Shown: positions 54,400 through 64,000 of the stretch, one piece after another
Position numbering within the stretch: position 1 is the first letter of the stretch
Layout of the letters: every line of letters begins with the position of its first letter
Assembly: GCA_015501585.1 (NCBI GenBank)
Contig: JADNRY010000311.1
Coordinates: 1 to 64,000 of the forward strand
Length of the DNA stretch: 64,000 nucleotides
Source: Rhodocollybia butyracea
Lineage: Eukaryota; Basidiomycota; Agaricomycetes; Agaricales; Omphalotaceae
Reading direction: 5' to 3'
Notes under the pieces: generated by a model
What the model saw: only the letters and a program-made list of their open reading frames with translations
What the model was told of the DNA's origin: nothing
Databases searched by the model: none
Position numbers and translations under genes: made by a program

Positions 54400-54973
54400 G
54401 ACCCTTCAGAAGCAGTTGAAAACCATTGTGTAAGACACTCCAAGTGATTGTTGTATACAGTCAAGATGATTGCCCAAGGCAGTTCAAATGATTGTTTCAA
54501 ACACTCACTGTGATTGCTGAACAATCCAAATGATTGTCTCAAGACACTGTGACCCATTTCCAAAAACAATCATTTTGAGTGTCCTAAACAGTCAATTTGA
54601 GTGTTTCATGCTATCATTTAGAGTGTTTTTTACAATCATTTAGATAGTGTAGAACTGCTATATAGAGTGCTTCAGACTATCATATTGCAAGGCTAGGACA
54701 ATCATTGAAAGTAGTTCAGACAACCTATAAGAGTGATTTAGACAATCATTAAGATTGGTTCAAACAATCAAGATAAAGGTATAAGACAATCCTTTTGAGT
54801 AGACTGGACAATCATTAAGATTGGTTCAAACAATCAATATAAAGGTATAAGACAATCTCTTTGATTAAACTGGACAATCAGTAAGAATGGTTCAGACAAT
54901 CAATATGAGTGCAAGACAATCATTTAGATTGTGTTTTGGACAATCAAATCAATTGTTTTTCCTTCCCGTAGTG
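54400..54973. repeat. Subterminal repeats and terminus of CACTA-like copy 2
   Basis: ACAATCATTNAGATTG-type words in mixed orientation, longer than in copy 1 by two or three internal units, ending CTTCCCGTAGTG. Confidence 0.75.
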
Positions 54974-55373
54974 TTAGTAGTAAATATACCGGAGTACTCA
55001 AGCCGTGAGGCTTGATGTAGGTACTGGCTTTAGTAGAGAAAGCTTATATACTGTGAATAATAATAAATATTTACAAGGCGGTCCAGTACATATAAGACAT
55101 CAGTAACTGGATAGGTACATAGTCTGATTGAGCTGTCTCCAGCATGGTCTCTACTCTCCAGGGCTCAGAGGGGATTGATAGGAGCCAGGGCCCCCAGATC
55201 TCCGGACGGCGGACACGCTGAGTAGGACTCTTGGGCTGGGGATCAGGGCACCAAATTATATCCCTGAATGCAACAGTTTTTGCAAGCAAATGATATAGTC
55301 AACAAGTACAAGACAACAAGTACTACTAACTAGAATAGAGTACAGCATGCTGGAAACAAAATTAAATAACGCA
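54972..55373 (+). repeat. LTR-like relic and unassigned flank
   Basis: TGTTAGTAGTAAATATACC at 54972 shares its TG with the CACTA-like terminus, and CAAGCCGTGAGGCTTGA, CTTATATACTGT and AATAATAAATAT follow as in the LTRs at 58067 and 58347. No right border was found. The rest has no gene. Confidence 0.45.
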
Positions 55374-55377
55374 CCGA

Positions 55378-57117
55378 TGATACGCCCCGAGACTTTTTGA
55401 GTCTAAAACTAGACTTAAAGCTCACTACTGGATAGTCTTTGCATGATACATAGTGTTCATACCACTTGGAGGACTTCTCCCAGTGCTGTGCTCACTGAAA
55501 CCCAAATCGGACAAGCTCGTACAACGCCTGTATTGCCACCGCTTCACGCGCACGACGGCCTAACATTGATATCAAAACATCGGCCATTTCGGCCCATACT
55601 CTGAATTTGATATAATTGATTTACTTGAAACTACCTCACCAGGAGGCCGTTTTCTATGAAACCTTCGATGTTGCAGACCGTTTGGACGATTCTTACATCG
55701 TTTCACTAGTTAGCACTCGATTACAAGCTTTCCCTTCCATAGGAAATGCTTACTCAGAATGATAATACCTTACTAAGGGTATAAAACTTAGAACATGCAA
55801 AAGGGCAATCTGGGGCAAGAAATAAAATGTACCAGAGACCCTGAAGCACTAGAACGAACGAAAGCAGTGCATAGGCATCCGACGGCATCGAAATACCGGT
55901 ATCCAGGGTACTTCTCCGGTCCCAGAACATGGTTACATCAGTTGTTGGGATAAATGCCTCATTTTCAAATAATTGCATAGCATGATGATACAGGACAAGA
56001 GTGGGGGTCAAACCGAGTCCGAACAGGTCCCGTCAACGTCCCCTGCCCTCCCGCATTATACTCCATGAGTCCCCGACCATAGAGACGAGATTTGAGTAGG
56101 TACTAGGAGGAGACATACCTATATTTCTATAGATATGCTCATACTTCAATGCCCATCAATCAGAGACCTTAGAAAATTTATGAACCCTTGAAACGAGTTT
56201 ATACAAGTTGGAAATACGGTACAACGTCCCGATACCGGGTGGTTTTCCAATGCTCCAGCATAGAACTGAGATCTGTCCCCTTGGAGCAGTATTTCAAAGA
56301 TTAGAATGAAACTTGATGTTGCAGGGCTTAGATGACAATTATCGAAGCGAGAATAGCTGAGATACATCGTTCTTCAAGTCCTCCCTCACTTATAGAACCT
56401 GTGAACTACTGGTTCACACTTACTTACAGTCATAAGTCACTGTAAGTACTGACAATCAAGAATGAATGAAAAAGAACATACCAAGAACTCGAGATTGAAC
56501 ATCTATGATCCGAAATGGAACTGAATAGAGTGAAACGACCTCATGGGGCGGTCTCTGTTCACCGTTTCCGGGTCTGATGTAAAATTTCACAATAGAATTG
56601 ACCATATGATGCCATACAGCCTCGTATGCAGAGCACATGCTCCCCTTACCAATACTCTTGGCTTCCTTGGGTATATAATCAAGGGGAGACCTCCAGAAAG
56701 AGCAGGCATCCCTCCCCCCCCAGGTTAACTGGCTTGCTGTCAAGCTTGTAGTAATAGGGTGCTTCTGGCAGAAGAAAGAACAGAATTATTCAGAGTGCTT
56801 TTGCTTCTGACAGAACTTGAATGAACTTGGATTGCATTTGAACAGACAAAGAAAGAGACCTTGCACTTGTTGTTGTTGTTGTTGATTGATTGAAAGTTAA
56901 AGTCCCAGTCTTGTCTTGTTTGAAAGTTTTGAAGTCCAGAGTCTTGTTTTGAAAGGAATAGTTAAAGTACAAAGAGAACCCCAGAGACTATAGAGCATTT
57001 TGTGCAATAGAGTCCATTGATCAATCTTGAATTACCCCCAGAACTCAAAAGTCTGATTGTGTGTTTGTGTTGGTGTTGTTTTGCCTTCTGCCCACCTACC
57101 CATAGTTAGCCCTATCA
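55378..57117 (+). mobile_element. Solo LTR (1740 bp) with 4-bp TSD CCGA
   Basis: TGATACGCCCC to CCCTATCA, flanked by CCGA at 55374-55377 and 57118-57121. It is nearly identical to 35720-37448; most differences are C/T or G/A in the first 150 bp, plus a 12-bp block near 55766. The TATA box is at 56672-56679. Minus-strand frames (55754-56011, 56146-56367, 56456-56743) look protein-like and border on GTATGT donors, but I could not join them into a gene. Confidence 0.85.
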
Positions 57118-58066
57118 CCGATCTTGTAAAGCGGCCTACACGGCGGAGGCTTGAGCACAGTAACTAAGTTTTAACTATACAAAATAAACACCCTATGCTC
57201 TACCATCCCGCCGCCCTATATACTATATGCCTGACTGCGAGACAAATAACGGACTGCCCAGCCGCCTATAATATGTTAGACAACCAAGCAGCATGAGAGA
57301 ACATGCTGTAATGTGCTTGCGATAGCAGCTAGGTTGCTACGCTACTGCCAAAATGACGCATGCGTACCAACTAAAGCCAAAAGGTTTGACCAAGTTGGTA
57401 CAAGCGTTAGCCGAGCAACATCTTGCTGTGCGGGCCTTTGAACCGACGGGCCACATCACCGGCACATATAATAACAATTGAAAATTTCAAAGCCCTAACT
57501 CAAGCGCCTGCTTTGCGGTGATCTGGGGCCTCCCCCCGAGATCACCGACTCATCACACGTAAGGGGCAGACCCTTCCGGCTTTCCGTAATTTCCCAGTCA
57601 CTACGGGAAGTAAAGACAATTAATCTGATTGTCTGAGACAATCATTTAGATGTTTTTTTGCCAAACACTCATTTTGATTGTCTTGAGCAAGCAATCATTT
57701 AGAGTGCTCAAAATTAAGACAATCATTTAGATTGCCTACTATTTGGGGACAATCATTTGGATTGCCTTGAGAGAACCATCATTTTGAGTACCCAATTAAG
57801 ACAATCATTTAGGACAATCATTTGGATTGCCTTGAGCTAACTATCATTGAAAGTGTTCAAAATTAAGACAATCATTCAGAGTGCCTACTACTGCAGACAA
57901 TCATTTGGAGTGTAACAGTTCTCCAAAACAATCATTTTGACTGATGTCAGGCCAGAGGCCAGAGCAATGGTAATTTAGTATTCAATCCTCAGAAAAAATA
58001 GAATCAACACTCAGCCTTAGTACAAGACCATTGTTACATTTTACAATTTCATCATCCCCTGGTACA
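57118..58066. repeat. Source of the captured flank, with a CACTA-like end
   Basis: 57118-57832 is the counterpart of 37449-38163. CACTACGGGAAG at 57599-57610 opens a subterminal array that here continues to about 57945 (GACAATCATTTGGAGTG). No transposase follows. Confidence 0.7.
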
Positions 58067-58281
58067 TGTTGTAAATACTCGGCGCAGGGAACTGAATAAG
58101 CCGTGAGGCTTGAGAGATAGAAGAGAACTGGATAACTACTATAGATACTGGCTTTGGAGAGAGCCTTATATACTGTACATACTGTATAATATTGCTAATA
58201 CGATGAGTAAGGATACGGACATATGAACATACCGATCCGGCTACCTAATCTCCGGAGTTGCCACATCGGCAATATACAACA
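58067..58281 (+). mobile_element. Solo LTR (215 bp) with 5-bp TSD GTACA
   Basis: It starts TGTTGTAAATAC and ends ATATACAACA (inverted TGTTGTA/TACAACA), flanked by GTACA at 58062-58066 and 58282-58286. AAGCCGTGAGGCTTGA and TTATATACTGT lie inside. The short length and TGTTG/CAACA ends suggest copia. Confidence 0.85.
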
Positions 58282-58346
58282 GTACATACATCATTACATG
58301 ACCCACTACAGCAGCCACTGCCCCTCAAGTCTCTGGCAATGCTTAG

Positions 58347-58500
58347 TGTTGTGAATATCCACTGGTACAGGGACTGAAGTAAGCTATGAGGCTGGAGGGC
58401 CCAGACTCAAGAAGATACTAGATTGGAGAGCTGTAGGTAGTGGCCTCAGAGGAGGCATTATACTGTACACAATAATAAATATTATCTAGCAGCTTCTAGC
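58347..58500 (+). repeat. Related LTR fragment
   Basis: TGTTGTGAATATCC, AAGCTATGAGGCTGGAG, TATACTGTACAC and AATAATAAATATTA occur in the same order as in the solo LTR at 58067. The right end was not found. Confidence 0.55.
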
Positions 58501-59684
58501 TTGCCATTGTACCTTGGATGCTCTATCCCGTCCTTCAATGTCAACTGGAGTGACTGCATCCGATAGCAATTTGTTGTCTTTGTCATTTCAATTTCGCTGT
58601 TTTCTACTCCTCCTCTGAACACTAAACCAATATATATTAGATGCCTTACTGGGATAGTCTTTCACATTCACTGTATATGCATTATCCAACACGCTTTAAT
58701 AATTATCGACTTGTTATACCGCATATATGTATATACAACCTTCATTCACTCAGGATGACAGACTATGCACTCTCGCTCAAATGCAAGCCATCTTTTCTGC
58801 CTGATATGCCCTTCAATGGTGATAGGCTTGTCCGATTTTTTGTATAAAACGCTGTCCCAGGAAGAGCCCGATCTTTAGGAGTCGGGCCCACGTCAAAAAT
58901 GGGGCCGAATGTGTCTGACCAAGGAATTTCTTAATTAGTTCAAAAAGCTTGCTGTAGGCGGCACCACGCAGTGGGCCCAGGGGGGAGCGTTAGGTCCAGT
59001 GCTCCGGCGGCCAACACTGCCAAACATTTAATCAAGAAGTACCTACATTTGGTTACTTACAGCCAAAATGTGCCAGAAAAACGCCCCCCTACCCTGCAGC
59101 AGCCTCCTTACTCTGCCTCTCCATATTCCAGTTCACAATCCTCTTTGCCATATCTGTTCACGTAGCATACTCATCACAACTCGGGCCTTCAGATGACTAA
59201 GGAGGCTGCTACTGGGTAGAGGAGTAGGGAGATGAGCAAGCACCGCAAAGCGATGGATGCGGGGATCAAGGATAAGCCTGTTCTCCTTTTTGAAATGGGA
59301 TATTGTGAGAAGAGAGTGGTCCTACAAAAATGGGAGTGGTTGGATGTTGGGGCTCGTTAGAGGGGTTTCTAGGCTGTGGTTGCATGGCGGAATCTGGCCC
59401 ATTTGAAATGGGGTATTGTAAGAAGAGAGTGGTCCTGCAAAAATGACTGAATCTGTCCACTAATCTGTCCACTACTCCAACTTACACTACGGGAAGAAAG
59501 GGAAGCAACGATTATATATACACAGAACAAGTGAAAAATTTTGAGCTTCATGGCCCGGGCCAAGCCCCAGTGGGCCTGGGCTTTTTAGGGCCGGGCTTGG
59601 GCTTGGGGCGCGGGCCTTACTTTCAGGGGACCCTGCCCTGCGGGCTTCTGGCCCGGCCCGGCCCCGCACATCACTAATCCGGCT
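58501..59684. other. Unassigned, with a hAT-like GC-rich end
   Basis: CACTACGGGAAG occurs alone at 59485-59496. The tract 59550-59676 (GGCCCGGGCC, GGGCCGGGCTTGGGC) ends GGCCCCGCACATCACTA, which read inversely (TAGTGATGTGCGGGG) looks like a hAT terminus; its partner was not found. TGGGAGTGGTTGGATGT and the phrase GAAGAGAGTGGTCCT are repeated around 59310 and 59420. No gene is recognised. Confidence 0.35.
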
Positions 59685-60652
59685 TCCGGCGCAGTGGGGA
59701 CTCGGAGCCGTGATGCTCCCACAGGAGATTGGAGACTTCAATATGCTCTATGGTGGAAGCCTGCATATAGGCAACACTAGACGACCGAGATAGAGAGAGA
59801 GAACTCACGATCACACGAGGTTAATATACACGAGACGTGGTATTCGGATGATAGCTATCAAGTAAAGAAGATGGAGGTCAGGAAGAAGGAGCGATAATGT
59901 AAAGTAGAGATACTTATACATATTGGTAATGTGATGTGAATAGTGGAGCATGTGATCGATAACGCGACGTGAAAGGAAGTGAATGGCTTACATATGGCTT
60001 CCATTGCTTGTTCTACAGTACAGGTACTACTAGATATATCTACCGGGTCTGCAAGTAGCTGAGTAAGTAAATCGGTAAGCAATGTCGGAGGAATATCAGT
60101 GCCGGATTGACATGATGTCATCGTCAGATTGGCAACTACAACACAAACAACTGAAGGACTAAGGGCGACTTGTCCTGTATATAAGTAAGTACCCGAAACT
60201 GCGAGGTAAATACTAGGCACTCGGACAATCAAATAAGAAATCAAAGAAATAGAACTGATGAACCAGAAATGCAATGGGTGTCTCGTGCTAGCCTGTAAAG
60301 ATTTGGCAGCTCTTTACAATGTGTGAACCGCCATTCAAGGAGATCAGTGCTCTCAAATGATGCTGGAAATTATGTCATTTTGAAGTAGCGTTGAAGTTCA
60401 TCATGTTGTAGTTCGCCGAGCCGATGATGACATCATGTCAATCCGGCACTGATATTCCTCCGACGTTGCTTACTGATCTACTTACCAAGATACTTACTAA
60501 GTACTTACAGACCCGGTAGATACCTTGTAGAGTACCCGTACCATAGTATATAAGGCCTGGTACAAAGGCCAAGTAGTAGATAGTGATATAGAGCACTCGT
60601 ATTCCCAATATCCTGAGGGAGCCTCACGGCTCCAAGTCCCCACTGCGCCGGA
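59685..60652. mobile_element. Long foldback element (~970 bp)
   Basis: The ends TCCGGCGCAGTGGGGACT and its inverse are followed by matching CGGAGCC/GGCTC, and a longer inner pair (60075-60122 against 60425-60475, both containing CAGTGCCGGATTGACATGAT in opposite orientation). The minus-strand frame 59858-60274 overlaps it and has a hydrophobic N-terminus but no domain. No target duplication was seen, so the class is open. Confidence 0.6.
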
Positions 60653-60750
60653 TACCTACGACACATCATTGGGCGAAGATGAGAGCTTCCTTTGTGTTGT
60701 CATGCATACAAGGAAGCTCTTGGAAGGGGATAGTAATGATACTAGTTACA

Positions 60751-60773
60751 GGTAGGTAGGTAGGTAGGTAGGT
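60751..60773 (+). repeat. (GGTA)n microsatellite
   Basis: Nearly six tandem GGTA/GTAG units. Confidence 0.9.
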
Positions 60774-61082
60774 TTAAGCGGCGCGGTCCCATTGAGAAAC
60801 AGCCGGGTTCCATGCTACACATATCACGCTTAAGATATGTGCCGCGGGCATATATCTCCAATATTGCTACGTTGAGAGGTCGAAACCTCCGGACGCACAA
60901 CATCATTGATAGACGCGGGTCTATGTTACGTTAAGACGTTACCGCAGTCTCCTGACTCACAATATCGTCGATGGACAGTTTCAGAGCACACAGGAAGTTA
61001 GTGATATGGTTAACCATTAGCCTTGAATCCTTAAAGTCGTATGAAGTAATGCAAATGAAAAATAGATATCCTTTACTGTGTA

Positions 61083-63334
61083 CTATAAATCTCTGGGTCC
61101 GGTACCCATATTTCTGCTCCTGCATATCTCGTAAATGTATTTGCCCACTAGTGGCAATAGACGGTGTCTAAACAGAATAACGCCCAGTAGTTTGCTCGAG
61201 GTGAGGGTAGCCAGTCCCGCAGACAGCGATGGTGAGAGGCTAACCCCTTTCTCAATGAAAGTGCGGCGGGCATGCAGAAGCACAACATTGCCTTTACATT
61301 TGAGGGGCGCATGTACTTCATCTTCCGTGGAGGTGTGGCAGAAGCGGCAGAGTCGCCACTCTCTCGGTATTGGTGGTGGGTACCTCTCCTTGTAACGAAG
61401 GCGTTCCACTGATGGAGCGTGGGACGATGTAAGTCGCCGGGTCAGGGCATCCCTGTGTTTAGGCACAGTGATGCAATACAGGTATGGCCTAAGTGTGAGG
61501 GCTGGTACGTGTAAGAGACAGATATTGTTTTTGTCGAATTGCACTCGGTTATGTAAAAGATGAAGACATGTGGACTCGATGATGCATTGAGTGACTGTCT
61601 CCTCGCAGGAGTTCACCGTTAGCTTGGATATTTCCTTGATACAGTCTAAGTCTTGGAGGTCAATAAAGGAGCAGGTCACCGGGATTGGTAGTTTTGTCAG
61701 GACAAGTACAAGATCATTTAACCAATTAGGATGACCATCTGCAGACAGTTGGTAACAGTTTTCTAACACGCATCAAGCAATGTGAATTTGGGGGAGTGTT
61801 AGAAGATACGATAGGAAACCCAGGGCTAGGTTGATTCTTCTATAGAGGATTGGTATTAATAGAGATGTCCACGAGTCCAAGTCAAGTAATACTTGGACTT
61901 GTGGTGGAAGTACTTGCGGACCAAAAGGTGATACTTGTGACCCGTTGTGACTCGTGGGAAACAAGTACCCCTACTTGAAAGTATTCCCACGACTCATACT
62001 CACAAGTACCTGCAAGTAGTTGGTACTTACAAAGATAATTCATCTATTCCATAGTATTATAACAACATGTAAAGAACATTTATTTCATGCAAGGCAACAT
62101 TACAAGGGTATTTAATGTCCAGAATAGCACCTAATAACATTACCTGGGCACACAATAATGGTCCTTGAGTGATACATGTATATATATACTGGTACTGTGT
62201 AATATACTATAGTGCATATAGCCAGATTTAACTTGCTACATGTCAAGTGGACATACCAGAAACTCAGATAATGCGTACCGCATAGGGGGGAACACATTGT
62301 AGGCCATACTTAAGCAGAGCAAATTTTATTCTTGGCCTGCCCAAAAATACTTCCAAGTACCTGCAAGTAGTCCAAATTTCCCTGAAGCAATACTTGTGAC
62401 TTGTTGCTACTCGTGGGAAACAAGTACTTGGACTCGCAAGTACCCCTACTTGCAAGTATTCCCACGAGTCAACTTGCAAGTACCTGTATGTGACTTGGAC
62501 TCGTGGACATCTCTAATTGGTAATATCCCAGTTTCTGAGAACAAGGGGCAATGGTTGAATGGCTGTGAAGTCATAGCAGCCACATAAGGTAAAGAGTTTG
62601 CACTTTTACGAGGGTATACAGGAGCTTGGAGTCTATGTCTATAGCGACCTCACATCCGAAAGTGAGGTGAGGGTCAACTCTAGCCCAGTAAAGACTGATT
62701 CCCGGCACCACTTTCAGAATTCCTATGAGCATCATAGTGAACCATTGCTGTGGTGCATCAAGGCCGAATATGCATCTGTTAAAGAGAGATGCCAGTATGT
62801 CATTGGGGATGTGCATGATCTGGTCATACAAGACTCGGTCCACGCCTCTAGCCCCTTTAGAATGACGAGCACGTACATGCTTCTTAGCTAGTCCTACGTC
62901 AGCAGCTGTAATTTCCTTCGAGAAGAAGCCACCTTCCGATTGGTCTTTAGTCCCTTAGTACTAGTGTTTGGAGGGATTAATGATGATAGATGAGAATTGT
63001 GTTTCCAAATTCCTGCATCAAAGTGGGTGGGCATTTGGGGCAACAGGTTCAGCCGCTTCACAAACACATTACTGAGTTGGTCTGCAGTTACGGAAGGTGG
63101 ACGAACTTTGGCATCCGATAGATCTCTCACCCCCTTCCAGAATTGTCGGGAGGAATCTGCGGTTTGCAGGTCTGAAAGGATTTTTGATTTCTGTTTGCAT
63201 TCTCTATTAACGGGTTTTAGAAGGCTAAAGGAGCAAAGGAGGGTTTCAACAACAAACCGGATTCTTCCTCGATGGCTCTGAGATGTTTCAGGAAAATGAT
63301 CTGGGTCAAAGTCACTGGTCGCTGCCACTGTCAT
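61083..63334 (-). pseudogene. Tad-like LINE Pol: pre-RT and C-terminal parts, split by a hAT MITE
   Basis: Minus strand, in order: FWKGVRDLSDAKVRPPSVTA and RLNLLPQMPTHFD (63334-62894), then KGARGVDRVLYDQIMHIPND and DAPQQWFTMMLIGILK (RT fingers), then a jump to DPHLTFGCEVAIDIDSKLL (62700-62580), so the catalytic palm is deleted. After the MITE come ILYRRINLALGFLSYLLTLP, a TGA, and NWLNDLVLVLTKLPIPV. The C-terminus has CRFCHTSTEDEVHAPLKC, the CX2CX8HX4C knuckle of such LINEs, and ends at 61083. The protein normally reverse-transcribes LINE RNA at the nick. Deletion, stop, frame shift near 62895 and MITE make it inactive. Confidence 0.75.
61857..62515. mobile_element. hAT MITE (~0.66 kb) inserted in the LINE
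   Basis: TAGAGATGTCCACGAGTCC (61860) and its inverse ending GGACATCTCTA (62515). ATTGGTAT at 61849-61856 and ATTGGTAA at 62516-62523 are the target duplicates, one base apart, with TAA left over before the TAG. Removing it restores the LINE frame (..ETGILP|ILYRR..). The arms are full of ACTTGCAAGTA/TACTTG(C)AAGT and GACTCGTGG words. It has no coding region. Confidence 0.85.
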
Positions 63335-64000
63335 GCGCAGTAAGGGAGAAACAGCACCAATCTCTCCTTAAACCTTATCATTTGACTTCAAACTCTTTCA
63401 CATGTTGACTCTCCTTCTCTTTTTGCCTCCACCACCCAAGTTCCAAGTTCTCTATTTTCTTTCCTCTACTTTAACGACAACGTGGCATCACAAACAACTT
63501 AACTACGGCTCGGTGATTATGGCGCTCAACATCACTGATACACGCTATTTCAAACTGTGGCCTCCTCAATCTCCTCCAGCAATGCAAAACATTTCTATAG
63601 CAACTTCAGCATATTCGCTATCGATTTCACAGCTCAGTTTGATCTCGGATAGGGCATAGCAGTTCTAGCGGTTTGGCGTATTTAATGTATGTATAGAAAG
63701 TTTTTCCTTTATGCTATCGTGCTGTGACTGTACCATATCAGTAGTTTGCCCTTCTCTCTACGGTACATTCACGGTACCTGTAAACCATGCATAGACGGTT
63801 GTGGTGCTGAGCCCTAATGCCTTTCCCTCTAGGTACTTCGACAAAAGTGTTCTGGCCGCGGACTTACAAATTCCACGCAAGAGCACTGCCACATCAATGT
63901 AGTAACCACGTCAACATAACTGCCACATCAATCGGGCGCTTACTCTGTTTTTTTTTTCAACCAATCTCCTCTATAATTACACTGCTCTTTTAAAATTGGA
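63335..64000. other. Unassigned right edge
   Basis: A plus frame 63402-63659 has no known domain. 63722-63815 resembles 47115-47215, and 63853-63920 resembles 52465-52540, so the region includes dispersed repeat pieces. Confidence 0.35.

Larger units (their letters stand above)
52991..54973 (-). repeat. CACTA-like transposon head, copy 2
   Basis: Matches 43414-44909 apart from the 373-bp hairpin at 53501-53873 and additional subterminal words at about 54720-54930. It ends CTTCCCGTAGTG at 54962-54973. Confidence 0.8.

Overview
The window looks like TE-dense chromosomal DNA of a filamentous basidiomycete, most likely an Agaricomycete. The basis is family recognition and gene structure. It carries a copia gag/pol, a Ty3-type gag, Tad-like LINE pol fragments, a KDZ transposase with a CxC2-like cysteine cluster, and a GCM-type zinc-finger transposase, all of kinds common in Agaricomycete genomes. 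Introns are 47-73 nt with GT..AG borders, and spacing is eukaryotic. I recognise no housekeeping gene, rRNA or tRNA. The species cannot be decided from the sequence alone.

Layout. 1-3396: 5' part of a degraded minus-strand Ty3-type element (LTR, primer site, gag, traces of protease). 5910-12377: a nearly intact non-coding LTR retrotransposon (LARD type) with almost identical 1.39-kb LTRs, a 4-bp TSD and an interior of tandem repeats. 13484-13938: a GIY-YIG/T5orf172-like gene killed by one stop. 15327-20843: two elements ending in CATCAGGAAAA, one nested in a hAT-type foldback element, plus an LTR relic. 25-28.7 kb: small inverted-repeat elements and a LINE fragment split by a hAT MITE. 29-30.8 kb: KDZ transposase remains split by a solo LTR. 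31.3-35.5 kb: several short spliced reading frames of unknown function. 35720-38184: a composite LTR insertion carrying 0.7 kb of foreign flank. 38.3-41 kb: two hAT MITEs with perfect 8-bp TSDs and a 373-bp foldback element. 41.3-44.9 kb: GCM transposase and an accessory gene, both decayed, behind a CACTA-like terminus. 47.6-52 kb: a possible small secreted protein, then a decayed copia element stopped in its integrase by another CATCAGG element. 52.6-58 kb: a second copy of the CACTA-like head and a solo LTR with a clean TSD. 59.7-63.3 kb: a long foldback element and a second LINE fragment split by another hAT MITE.

How the parts relate. Most coding sequence belongs to transposons, and several elements landed inside others. 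In at least five places the window holds both an insertion and its empty site or a restored reading frame, so element borders and target duplications can be read directly. Three LTR families share the 5' end T(G/A)ATACGCC, and two of them share an identical 18-nt primer site. The least classifiable family is the CATCAGGAAAA group: CA..TG ends, 2-bp target duplications, and interiors built of minisatellites or one giant hairpin, with no transposase seen.

Gene decay is mostly by homopolymer frameshifts, by stops of the CGA-to-TGA type, and by insertions. The few open spliced frames (32092-32527, 32829-33184, 35030-35529, 47590-47953) are ab initio models without recognised function.
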